Part shown: positions 32,903 through 45,200 of the stretch, piece by piece | Layout of the letters: each line of letters starts with the position of its first letter | Numbering within the stretch: position 1 is the stretch's first letter | From: Ascarosepion bandense | Taxonomy: Eukaryota > Mollusca > Cephalopoda > Sepiida > Sepiidae | Assembly (NCBI GenBank): GCA_037127315.1 | Contig: JBBBDQ010001451.1 | Span: 277,001 to 341,000, forward strand | Direction of reading: 5' to 3' | DNA length: 64,000 bases | Made by a program: the position numbers and the translations under genes | Notes under the pieces: model-generated | What the model saw: the letters and a program-made list of their open reading frames with translations, nothing else | Database searches by the model: none | Told to the model about the DNA's origin: nothing

Positions 32903-33628
32903 AGGGATCAATTTATGTATTGATTATAATAGAGAATCAATTTCAGGAATGTATATTATATAGCAACAACAGCCCATGATGGTCACAAAATCAGGGATCA
33001 GTTTATGTATTGATTATAATAGAGAATCAATCTCCAGAATATATCGTATATAGTAACAACAGTCCATGATGATCACAAAGTAAGGGATCAGTTTATGTAT
33101 TGATTATAATAGAGAATCAATCTCCCGAATGTATATTATATAGTAACAACCGTCCATGATGGTCACAAAGTCAGGGATCAGTTTATGTATTGATTATAAT
33201 AGAGAATCAATCTCCCGAATGTATATTATATAGCAACAACAGCCCATGATGGTCAAAAAGTCAGGGATCAGTTTATGTATTGATTATAATAGAGAATCAA
33301 TCTCCCGAATGTATATTATATAGCAACAAACGTCCATGATGGTCACAAAGTCAGGGATCAGTTTATGTATTGATTATAATAGAGAATCAATCTCCTGAAT
33401 GTATATTATATAACAACAACAGTCCATGATGATCACAAAGTAAGGGATCAGTTTATGTATTGATTATAATAGAGAATCAATCTCCCGAATGTATATTATA
33501 TAGCAACAACAGCCCATGATGATCACAAAGTCAGGGATCAGTTTATGTATTGATTATAATAGAGAATGAATCTCCAGAATCTATATTATATAGCAACAAC
33601 AGTCCATGATGGTCACAAAGTAAGAGAT
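32903..33628. repeat. 90-bp tandem array, 8 copies
   Basis: The string tttatgtattgattataata recurs exactly every 90 bp from about 32912 to 33542. Each unit contains gagaatcaatctcccgaatg, atattatatag and ccatgatggtcacaaag with a few substitutions. Part of the unit is imperfectly palindromic (ttgattataatagagaatcaa). The copies are 90% or more alike. Confidence 0.95.
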
Positions 33629-34867
33629 TGAAGGTACTGTTGACAACGTTCCTGGATATAGAGTATCCTCTTCGCATCTGTTGACCATGTCTGTCATAGT
33701 ATATGGATATAGAGTATCCTCTCCGCTCTCGGCACGTAATCTGTTCAATGAAACAACGTCAATGATTATCACTCTCGAATCAGACACCCTCTAGAATCGG
33801 ATTTAAACTCCAATAATCAGAAAAATATGGCCACCATTTACGCACGTGGCATTGTATATTTTGAGCTTCCTGATTGGTTAAGCCTTCTATTGGTGAACTA
33901 TAAAATGGGTTGGTTCATGGGGGTCTACCCATTATATAATGGCGCAAAATGTCCAACAGTGTTAGGTTAAGAGTTCAGATATTTCTAAACGGGTTTGGTA
34001 CCATTCATGACTTCTATAGGAAAGCTTTGAGCTGATGAGGGGATTTAAGAACATTATGCGATAGTTTTATGTTGAATATAGTATTAGAATGGGACACTAT
34101 ACATATTAGAGCCAGAAACACTCTGATAGCCTTTTAAATTCACTAGTAACGCCCAATCATGCCAGAGATCGTCCTTTAAGTTTACAAGGTTTGAAGAAAT
34201 GTGGACTTCTTCAGGACCCTTCGATTTAATTTACTCAAAGCTATTTTAACTATTCTGCTTTGAAAGCAGTTCTATATCTGACGAAGCTACTTAAGGACAG
34301 AACTCGATTTTTCTGCTTGATGTTTTGTAAGAAGATAGTTAACAGTTGTGTAAGGAATATGAAAAAATTAATAGCCTATCATAATAAGAAATGGCTCTGA
34401 GATATCTGCAACTAAGCCATTGATTTTTATATAAAAACGTCAAGACCATGGTTTAATGTGTCTGTGGAAATTTCCAGCGAAAATGATCGCCCAGAAATAA
34501 ACCTGTATCAGATGCTATTAGTTGCAGTCCATGCTAAGCAATTATTCTATATTTGTAGCCATACTGTATACGGAAGATTATATATAAAATGTAAACACAA
34601 AAGGTTTATTAACTCGTTAATGCTCACCGTAAAATCCGGCATAAATTATAAAAATTGAAATAAAATCCGATATTACGAATAACACTGACAGCCGTTCTCA
34701 CCAAATTCTACAGGAAATGTTTTGCTACATCTTACTTTCCAGCTTCGTGGAACTTTTCTTCTTCATTTCCTGAATTAAGAAGAATGAGGTTCCTATCGAT
34801 GTGGCAGAGAAGTAAATTCAAACCTACCAAAGACAGGCAAATCTAGGCAGACATGAATATATATCTA
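33629..34867. other. unassigned
   Basis: A short direct repeat (ggatatagagtatcctct) occurs at about 33653 and 33704. Otherwise no recognised signal. Confidence 0.5.
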
Positions 34868-34879
34868 AGCAGACATGAA

Positions 34880-34953
<74 letters not shown>

Positions 34954-34963
34954 ACTCTGTTCA

Positions 34964-35025
<62 letters not shown>

Positions 35026-35075
35026 AGTCTGTTCATATCTATCTATCTATCTATCTATCTATCTTAGTCTATTCA

Positions 35076-35124
<49 letters not shown>

Positions 35125-35135
35125 CAGTCTGTTCA

Positions 35136-35181
<46 letters not shown>

Positions 35182-35190
35182 GTCTGTTCA

Positions 35191-35224
<34 letters not shown>

Positions 35225-35246
35225 AGTCTGTTCATATCTATCTATA

Positions 35247-35291
<45 letters not shown>

Positions 35292-35302
35292 CAGTCTGTT
35301 CA

Positions 35303-35335
<33 letters not shown>

Positions 35336-35346
35336 CAGTCTGTTCA

Positions 35347-35379
<33 letters not shown>

Positions 35380-35390
35380 CAGTCTGTTCA

Positions 35391-35439
<49 letters not shown>

Positions 35440-35451
35440 GTCTAAGTCTGT

Positions 35452-35519
<68 letters not shown>

Positions 35520-35529
35520 AGTCTGTTCA

Positions 35530-35579
<50 letters not shown>

Positions 35580-35589
35580 AGTCTGTTCA

Positions 35590-35639
<50 letters not shown>

Positions 35640-35649
35640 AGTCTGTTCA

Positions 35650-35687
<38 letters not shown>

Positions 35688-35694
35688 AGTCTGT

Positions 35695-35746
<52 letters not shown>

Positions 35747-35756
35747 AGTCTGTTCA

Positions 35757-35810
<54 letters not shown>

Positions 35811-35820
35811 AGTCTGTTCA

Positions 35821-35870
<50 letters not shown>

Positions 35871-35880
35871 AGTCTGTTCA

Positions 35881-35926
<46 letters not shown>

Positions 35927-35933
35927 AGTCTGT

Positions 35934-35983
<50 letters not shown>
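34868..35983. repeat. (TATC)n array with periodic spacer, array 1
   Basis: (TATC)n blocks of about 30-60 bp are separated by a spacer (t)agtctgttcata. This gives a higher-order unit of roughly 45-75 bp repeated more than 15 times. Confidence 0.97.
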
Positions 35984-36429
35984 CCAATGCTACCACCGAG
36001 GTAGTCAAATTTTGGCACATGTGTGAATATCCAAATTTGTTCAGTTTTCTGCCAAATTAATTTTTCCACATCAATAATTTAAGATTAGGCACAACTTTGG
36101 ACCAATTACGATAAATCTTCCGTAGAGAAATTGATGATTGATTTTTGTAAATACACATTTTTCAGTGTAAATCTAATTATATCCATCCACAAAAATAATA
36201 AATATTGAATCTTGTAAGCAATTATAGATTATTGCTTTCCATTTAGGCGAATCGCCAATTGACAAACACGTCTTTAGGTGGGGGATCTGTCGCTAGAACA
36301 GTCATTTCTCTTCATTCATTGGAGAGAAGAGTCATTTATATCCATTAATATCTGTAGATGATTCTGAAGAAAATAGATAGTTTCTAGAACACCCTTAATG
36401 ACTATGGCTATTATAGAATTAGTAACATT
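35984..36429. other. unassigned
   Basis: No recognised feature. Confidence 0.4.
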
Positions 36430-36985
36430 CGTTGCATTCGTTTATATAAATACCGTTGGGAAAGGTATTAATCCGTCTCTTCATTCAAGTTATGGGTTAA
36501 ATAACAATACAGATTGGGTCCTATAACCTTGGCTGGCAACCAGTCTACCACAGAAAGCAATGGCAACCTACTGCGGGATAAAATTCTGCCATCAGTCAGT
36601 CATGTCTCTTTCGAGACATGATCGCCCAAGCGTGTATCACGTATGGCACTTAACTGACTGACTGAATATAATAGTTGGAAACATAATTAAAACTTCTACT
36701 GGGCATAAATTGGGGGATCGGTTTTCTATTGTTATGAAGTTATAAACTGACCCCCACAAATTATACTTAATATAATAATGTAATATAATCTATCTCTTCT
36801 CCACTCCAGATATGAGGTAAATGGCAGGACAGATTGGGTTCTATAGCCTTGGCTGGCAACCAGTCTACCGCAGAAACAATGACAAACTACTGCGGAATAA
36901 TCTTCAGCCCAGTCAGTCATGTCTCTTTCGAGACATGATCGCCCAAGCGTGTATCACGTATGGCACTTAACTGACTGATTATTGT
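36430..36985 (+). mobile_element. dimeric SINE-A, copy 2
   Basis: A head-truncated SINE-A body (36430-36665), a linker (agttggaaacataattaaaa, cttctactgggcataaattg, aaactgacccccac) and a second body (about 36800-36985) repeat the arrangement at 9490-10030. Confidence 0.8.
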
Positions 36986-38021
36986 AGCTAGTTTGGTTCT
37001 CATTCGACGTTCCATATTTTTGACCTTATGGCAGACTAACGGTACGAGTTATCAAGTTTAGGGTGTCTCATACTAGTTTACTGATATGTTACTCATTTTG
37101 TTTTCAGCATTGTGAAATTTTTATAACAAATTATATCAACTATAAGGCTTGGGAGCCAATCAAGGTAGAGAGTTACTATTAAAATGATTATGATGAATGA
37201 GGTACTTTTTTCATGAGAAGAGGTAGAAAGCCAAAATTATGAGGATAAGAAAGATAGATAAAGATTCTCTATTGACTTGAAGAGATAATATTGTCTTATT
37301 CAGGGACATATAAAGGCAGGAATCTGTTCTAAAAATAGTAGTTCTTGGAAGAAATAGTCTTTTTTCTTACATATAAAACTCGAAATAAATAAGAATGTTT
37401 CGACTCTGTGGAAGAATGGTAACTATAATGTTCAATGTATACAGGTTTTTTTCCTGTAAACATGTTAAGCACTTATTGGTTCAGCCCCGGAAATATGTCC
37501 GAAAACCCATCGATCTACAAGAAGGAAATTACTGGAAAGTAATTGACACTCACCTACAGCGAGCTGAATATAAAATGCTCCTCTTACCAATAACAATTCC
37601 ACCGAACTTCTCTACGGCATATGACTTCATTTAACTTTTGTCCTTTTGAATTTATATTTTAATTGGGGTCATCAGGAGAGAATGTGCACCGTTTCGAGGC
37701 CTTCCTCTCAACGGTTTCACTTGCACACCGGCCCCCCTCACTGATGTGAAGCCCCATTATAACAAAATACATGTGTAGTTATACTTGTTCAAATGTCTAA
37801 CAGCGAAATTACTTTACGAAAAACGACAAACGGCAAACCTTGCGTTCCGAGAATGCAACGTGAACCTCATTACGCACTCAAGATCAATCATGTCATGCCG
37901 TCATGTTCGCTGAAACACTTCACTTCCATATCCACATAGAACTATTTTCAGTGATTTCTATTAGGCGTTTCATACTTTTGGTCCTATTACGCCCTTTGAT
38001 TCCAATTTGACCCAGAAATTG
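36986..38021. other. unassigned
   Basis: A 79-codon frame at 37395-37634 is not recognised. No repeat identified. Confidence 0.4.
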
Positions 38022-39070
38022 TTACAGAGTGGCTGCAACGAAACCACTTGCTCCAATTTCCACTGCTCTAACACTTACATTATACCCCTCCTTTATTAGC
38101 TCTGATTTTAGATTTTCGTATTTATTAGTTTTATAATGGTGGCTTTGTTCCATCCTGCTTTCATATGGTACTGTTAATTCAACCAGAATGATTTTGTAAT
38201 TCACCCTTGATAGAAGACCTTTACTTGATATTATTTTGGGGTAATCATTACGCCAACCAGGAAGGTCTGCAGATACCTCCCAAATGCCACCAGAACTAAG
38301 GAGATTTTTTCCGGGTATAGCTTGATATTTGCTTGTTTGCTTAGAACCGCCATACCTTCTGCCCTCTGCAACAAATTCCTGGGTTGAATTAGATGACTCA
38401 GCCTTCATATATTTCTTTATTATTCTGAACAACTCATCCAAAACACTATTATGCCTCCATGTATATCTTCCATTGTCAAAGGCTGTTTTACAGGAACTAA
38501 GAACATGTTATAATGTCTGTGGATTTTCCTTGCACAGGGCAAGGATCACTCTCTTTCTTCCACTTAACAAGATTGTTCTTAGATGGTAGCAGGTCATATG
38601 TGGAACGTATTAAAAAACTCAACCTGATTGGGGCCATCTGCCAAATGTCCTTCCAAGTAACAGATTTCTGCAGAGCCTCCTCACAGTTTGTCCATTGGCC
38701 TTGTTGGGATTGTTGAACCCCTTTTACGAGTCTTTTATTATCTTCTTCGTTCCTTACATTTTGGATGACCATGTCTCGTCGATCTTTACCAGACGTTTTT
38801 GACCACCATTGCCTTTCATTTAGTCCTAACCCTTCTTTTCCTGTATGAGTATATCCGATGACTTCTTTGAAAGCTAGATTGTCTTTAGCACTTGTTATTG
38901 TCTCTCTGACCTTCCACTTTCTGCCTGTTTTTAATGTAGGATTTAATACTGTCATTGCTGTATCCTTGGAGTCATTCAACATCATTTGAAGTTTAATTTT
39001 TCTGGATTTATACTCCTCCACAATCGATTTAAGCGGTAACTTCAACTTCGCTTGTCTGCAGTACAATGCA
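38022..39070 (-). pseudogene. C-terminal part of an R2-like non-LTR retrotransposon ORF
   Basis: The upstream frame (39070-38497) has KLPLKSIVEEYKSRKIKL, LKTGRKWKVRETI, GKEGLGLNERQWW, QGQWTNCEE and FLIRSTYDLLPSKNNLVKW. A frameshift near 38500 leads to HVLSSC, NGRYTWRHNSVL and DELFRIIKKY. It then reaches VELTVPYESRMEQ and VSVRAVEIGASGFVAATL before the stop at about 38022. I recognise this arrangement from RT proteins common in molluscs and other invertebrates. A CCHC-like finger is followed by GRYTWRHD and an ELTVP block that may be the end of a restriction-like nuclease. Assignment to the R2-like clade is from memory. The catalytic RT half is absent, and a SINE-A lies at the truncated side. 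Confidence 0.6.
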
Positions 39071-39071
39071 A

Positions 39072-39322
39072 ACTGATTGGGCAGAAGATTATCCTGCAGT
39101 AGGTTGCCATTGCTTTCTGTGGTAGACTGTTTGCCAGACAAGGCTATAGAACCCAATTTGTCCTGCTATTTAACCCATAACTGGAGGAAAGAGATGGATT
39201 AATACCTTTCCCAAGGTGATTTGCGCGTAAGTGAATACAAGTAATTCAGCTGGAATTTGAACTCGGCTCCTTGGTTTCTCGTTTCGAGCCAATATCCACT
39301 GCACCACAACGCACACCCGTAT
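39072..39322 (-). mobile_element. SINE-A copy
   Basis: The reverse complement shows cgggtgtgcgttgtggtgca, gttcaaattccagc, the body and gcagaagattatcc. It directly abuts the R2-like pseudogene. Confidence 0.8.
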
Positions 39323-39930
39323 ATACGCAGTCATAAAAAGAACAACTCTGTTAATATTTATCGAAATAGTTTTACGTAGAATCTTATATACATAACAATG
39401 CCTACAAGTTTATCGGTTGAAACATTGTGAGAAAAACAAAGAAGGTTTAGGATATTTGTTATTGTATCAGAATATCTAATCTGAAAATGTCAGGAAAATC
39501 ATTTGCTAGAAATATACATCCGGGCATTGCAGAGGAGCGTAGATTTTTTGCTGAGCAGGAATAACTGAACAGCTTTACTGCCTGAAAAAAAAGAATCACT
39601 TTGTGTAAAGCTGTAAATAAAACTGCCAGTTTTACACGCGTTGGTGGAAAAAGAAGGAGATCTGTTCAGAACACCGCTAATTTCTGATTGAAATTCGACG
39701 ACTGAGGAAGGCTGAAAAAGAGAACATTCGGAAGTTCGTAGAAACAGCAACATCAATAAATGATTCAGATTGACATGTAAATTATACAACTGAAGATTGC
39801 TTGACAGGACAGATATACATGAGGTTTTCTTGTACAATAAAAAACAAATATCACAAATAAATATAGAGAATTTTCTTTTCTCCTCCACATATCATTTCCA
39901 GATGGGAAAAAGTGAAAGATGTTAAATTTG
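39323..39930. other. unassigned
   Basis: A minus-strand frame of 129 codons (39499-39888) has no recognised motif. Confidence 0.35.
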
Positions 39931-41585
39931 TAATAGTTTCTTATTTTCTGATCTTATTTATAGAAACATAAATCATTTTTAATCATATCACCGCAAGCAA
40001 TGAGGTAACGCCACTGATGCGAAGGAGGGTACGTAAGAGTGAAAAGATTGGAAAAGAGAAAGCCGCAAGCCATATCCTAAAATAGGAACAAGGGGTGAGC
40101 TCATAAAAACGACGGTGGAGTGTGAACCGGGCGATAGTTGAGTCTGTCTACTATAAAAAAAATTGTAATAGTTTCTTATTTTCTGATCATATATATAGAA
40201 AAATATATATTAAAAAATTGTAATAGTTTCTTATTTTCTGATCATATATATAGAAAATATATAAAATTTGTAATAGTTTCTTATTTTCTGATCATATATA
40301 TAGAAAAATATATATTAAAAAATTGTAATAGTTTCTTATTTTCTGATCATATATATAGAAAAATATATAAAATTTGTAATAGTTTCTTATTTTCTGATCA
40401 TATATATAGAAAAATATATATTAAAAAATTGTAATAGTTTCTTACTTTCTGATTTTATATATAGAAACATATGTATACAAAAATTTCTAATAGTTTCTCA
40501 TTTTCTGATCTTATATATAAAAACATATATATAAAACATTTGCAATAGTTTCTTATTTTTTGATATTACATATAGAAAAATATATATAAAAATGTAACAG
40601 TTTTTTACTTTCTGATGTTATATAGAAAAATATATATATAAATATTGTAACAGTCTCTTACTTTCTGATCTTATATATAGAAAAATATATATAAAAACAA
40701 TTCTAATAGTCTTTTATTTTCTGATGTTATATAGAGAAAAATGTATATAAAAATTTGTAATAGTTTCTTATTTTCTGAACTGATATATAGAAATATATAT
40801 ATATAAAATTTGTAATAGTTTCTTATTTTTGGATCTTATACATAGAAAAATATATATATAAAACATTTGTATAAATATAAAATGTTTTCTTATTTGCTGA
40901 TTTTATAAATAGAAAAATATATATAAAAAGTTGTGATTGATTCTGATTTTCTGATCATATATATAGAAAAATATATATAAAAAATTCGTAATAGATTCTT
41001 ATTTTCTGATCTTATATGGAGTAAAATATATACAAAAATTTGTAATAGTTTCTCATTTTCGGATCTTATATTTAGAAAAACATATGTAAAAAATTGTAAT
41101 AGATTCTTATTTTCTCATCTTATATATACAAAAATATATATACAAAATTTTGTAATGGTTTCTTATTTTCTGATCTTATATATAGAAAAACATATATACA
41201 AAATTTGTAATAGATTCATATTTTCTCATCTTATATATACAAAAAGATTTGTAATAGCTTCTTATCTTCTGATCTTATATCTAGAAAATTATATAAAAAT
41301 TTGTATTAGATTCTTATTTTCTGATCTTATATATAGAAAAATATATATAAAAAATTGTAATACTTCCTTTTTTCTGATCTTATCTATAGAAATATATATA
41401 TAAAAAATTTTCATTAGATTCTTGTTTTCTGATCTTTTATATAGAAAAAATTTGTAATAGATTATTTTCTGATCTTATATATAGAAAAACATAAAAACTT
41501 TGTAATAGTTTCTTATTTTCTGATCTTATATATAGAAAAATATATATAAAAAATTTGTCATAGTTTCTTATTTTCTGATCTTATA
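39931..41585. repeat. AT-rich tandem array, about 55-59-bp unit
   Basis: The unit ttgtaatagtttcttatttt, ctgatcttatatatag, aaaaatatatataaaa repeats about 27 times with rising divergence and indels. A first unit at 39931-39976 is separated from the rest by a LINE-derived insertion at 39978-40150. Confidence 0.92.
39978..40150 (-). mobile_element. internally deleted CR1-like LINE derivative
   Basis: On the minus strand it begins agtagacagactcaactatc then gcccggttcacactcca, the LINE 5' end at about 2262-2300. After about 70 bp it passes to gcatcagtggcgttacc and ggtgatatga, the LINE 3' end. It therefore keeps both LINE ends and almost nothing between. It is inserted within the AT-rich array. Confidence 0.7.
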
Positions 41586-41909
41586 CACTTCCACGAATAT
41601 TATGTTACCACATACACCATACCACCTGTTTATGAAATATATCGTTCTGCCCATTTTTATTTTTATTCACCTTTATTCATTCATATTTGTTGATATGTGT
41701 TGTAAATTTTTATTTCGTCTAAGTTGGGTATCCGAATATAAGATTTGAGATTCAGATCATTAGACATTCTTATTCATACTTAGATATTTTTTAATTTTAA
41801 TATTTTGTTACTTATCAAAATCTTATTTCATAATCGTCACGTCTTGTCGTTCATCCTTGAATTGTTGTATATATTATTTGTATATTTTCGTCAACGGTAC
41901 CCCAGATAA
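41586..41909. other. AT-rich DNA upstream of PLE-3
   Basis: Probably 5' untranslated or terminal-repeat sequence of PLE-3, but I find no matching copy at the other end. Confidence 0.35.
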
Positions 41910-42246
41910 TTGGTCGGCCGAATCAGTCAGGCTGTACGACTTTGGTACAGGGTTAACAATCTGAGAATAAGACGAACATTTTTCGGATTTTGTTTGTCAT
42001 GTGCTGCTGTTCCTTCTTACATTCAAAGACGACTGACCAAAATTAAAACTGCTGGTACCTCTATCGAACAATCACTAATCAGGTACGAATTAGATAAATT
42101 ATTTTACTGCTCAACTAAGTGCTTACGCCCTTTTCGTTCTCTTTTGAATGACATTAAGGTAAAAATGAGCTTTTTTGATTATTTCCGTTTCTCTCGTTAT
42201 TTGGTGAATTTCAGATTACGTTTTCAAAAATCTGCCAATGAGAGAA
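41910..42246 (+). pseudogene. PLE-3 N-terminal coding part
   Basis: The frame reads RTFFGFCLSCAAVPSYIQRR, KIKTAGTSIEQSLIRYELDK and continues to FQKSANERN. There it meets the 32-bp array. The flanking frame beyond the array (49056 on) is in register if only one unit is counted, so this is the N-terminal part of the same protein. The start Met at 41910 is only the first available one. Confidence 0.7.
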
Positions 42247-45200
42247 ACAGTAAGTATTTGGATTACCTAATTACTAGAACAGTAAGTATTTGGATTACCT
42301 AATTACTAGAACGGTAAGTATTTGGATTACCTAATTACTAGAACAGTAAGTATTTGGATTACCTAATTACTAGAACAGTAATTATTTCGATTACCTAATT
42401 ACTAGAACAGTAAGTATTTGGATTACCTAATTACTAGAACGGTAAGTATTTGGATTACCTAATTACTAGAACAGTAAGTATTTGGATTACCTAATTACTA
42501 TAACAGTAATTATTTCGATTACCTAATTACTAGAACAGTAAGTATTTGGATTACCTAATTACTAGAACGGTAAGTATTTGGATTACCTAATTACTAGAAC
42601 AGTAAGTATTTGGATTACCTAATTACTAGAACAGTAAGTATTTGGATTACCTAATTACTAGAACGGTAAGTATTTGGATTACCTAATTACTAGAACAGTA
42701 AGTATTTGGATTACCTAATTACTAGAACAGTAAGTATTTGGATTACCTAATTACTATAACAGTAATTATTTCGATTACCTAATTACTAGAACGGTAAGTA
42801 TTTGGATTACCTAATTACTAGAACAGTAAGTATTTGGATTACCTAATTACTAGAACAGTAAGTATTTGGATTACCTAATTACTAGAACAGTAAGTATTTG
42901 GATTACCTAATTACTAGAACAGTAAGTATTTGGATTACCTAATTACTAGAACAGTAAGTATTTGGATTACCTAATTACTAGAACAGTAAGTATTTGGATT
43001 ACCTAATTACTAGAACAGTAAGTATTTGGATTACCTAATTACTAGAACAGTAAGTATTTGGATTACCTAATTACTAGAACAGTAAGTATTTGGATTACCT
43101 AATTACTAGAACGGTAAGTATTTGGATTACCTAATTACTAGAACGGTAAGTATTTGGATTACCTAATTACTAGAACAGTAAGTATTTGGATTACCTAATT
43201 ACTAGAACAGTAAGTATTTGGATTACCTAATTACTAGAACAGTAAGTATTTGGATTACCTAATTACTAGAACACTAAGTATTTGGATTACCTAATTACTA
43301 GAACAGTAAGTATTTGGATTACCTAATTACTAGAACAGTAAGTATTTGGATTACCTAATTACTAGAACAGTAAGTATTTGGGATACAATTACTAGAACGT
43401 GTATTATTTCGTTACCCTAATTACTAGAACAGTAAGTATTTGGATTACCTAATTACTAGAACAGTAAGTATTTGGATTACCTAATTACTAGAACAGTAAT
43501 TATTTCGATTACCTAGTACTAGAACAGTAAGTATTTGGATTACCTAATTACTAGAACAGTAAGTATTTGGATTACCTAAATTACTAGAACAGTAAGTATT
43601 TGGATTACCTAATTACTAGAACAGTAAGTATTTGGATTACCTAATTACTAGAACGGTAAGTATTTGGATTACTACCTAATTACTAGAACAGTAAGTATTT
43701 GGATTACCTAATTACTAGAACAGTAAGTATTTGGATTACCTAATTACTATAACAGTAATTATTTCGATTACCTAATTACTAGAACGGTAAGTATTTGGAT
43801 TACCTAATTACTAGAACAGTAAGTATTTGGATTACCTAATTACTAGAACAGTAAGTATTTGGATTACCTAATTACTAGAACAGTAAGTATTTGGATTACC
43901 TAATTACTAGAACAGTAAGTATTTGGATTACTAATTACTAGAACAGTAAGTATTTGGATTACCTAATTACTAGAACAGTAAGTATTTGGATTACCTAATT
44001 ACTAGAACAGTAAGTATTTGGATTACCTAATTACTAGAACAGTAAGTATTTGGATTACCTAATTACTAGAACGGTAAGTATTTGGATTACCTAATTACTA
44101 GAACGGTAAGTATTTGGATTACCTAATTACTAGAACAGTAAGTATTTTGGATTACTAATTACTATAACAGTAATTATTTCGATTACTAATTACTAGAACA
44201 GTAAGTATTTGGATTACCTAATTACTAGAACGGTAAGTATTTGGATTACTAATTACTAGAACAGTAAGTATTTGGATTACCTAATTACTAGAACAGTAAG
44301 TATTTAGTTACCTAATTACTATAACAGTAATTATTTCGATTACCTAATTACTAGAACAGTAAGTATTTGGATTACCTAATTACTAGAACGGTAAGTATTT
44401 GGATTACCTAATTACTAGAACAGTAAGTATTTTGGATTACCTAATTACTAGAACAGTAAGTATTTGGATTACCTAATTACTATAACAGTAATTATTTCGA
44501 TTACCTAATTACTAGAACGGTAAGTATTTGGATTACCTAATTACTAGAACAGTAAGTATTTGGATTACCTAATTACTAGAACAGTAAGTATTTGGATTAC
44601 CTAATTACTAGAACAGTAAGTATTTGGATTACCTAATTACTAGAACAGTAAGTATTTGGATTACCTAATTACTAGAACAGTAAGTATTTGGATTACCTAA
44701 TTACTAGAACAGTAAGTATTTGGATTACCTAATTACTAGAACAGTAAGTATTTGGATTACCTAATTACTAGAACAGTAAGTATTTGGATTACCCCATTAC
44801 TAGAACAGTAAGTATTTGGATTACCTAATTACTAGAACAGTAAGTATTTGGATTACCTAATTACTAGGAGCAGGTAAGTATTTGGATTACTAATTACTAG
44901 AACAGTAAGTATTTGGATTACCTAATTACTAGAACAGTAAGTATTTGGATTACCTAATTATAGAATGATGATATTTGGATTACCTAATTACTAGAACAGT
45001 AAGTATTTGGATTACCTAATTACTAGAACAGTAAGTATTTGGATTACCTAATTACTAGAACAGTAAGTATTTGGATTACCTAATTACTAGAACAGTAAGT
45101 ATTTGGATTACCTAATTACTAGAACAGTAATTATTTCGATTACCTAATTACTAGAACAGTAAGTATTTGGATTACCTAATTACTAGAACAGTAAGTATTT

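Noticed and set aside
34030..34060. ctgatgaggggatttaagaac as another hammerhead
   Set aside because: Lacks the GAAA segment and has no matching helix I or III.
34875..35225. 116-codon frame of ISIYL repeats
   Set aside because: Same cause as above; simple repeat.
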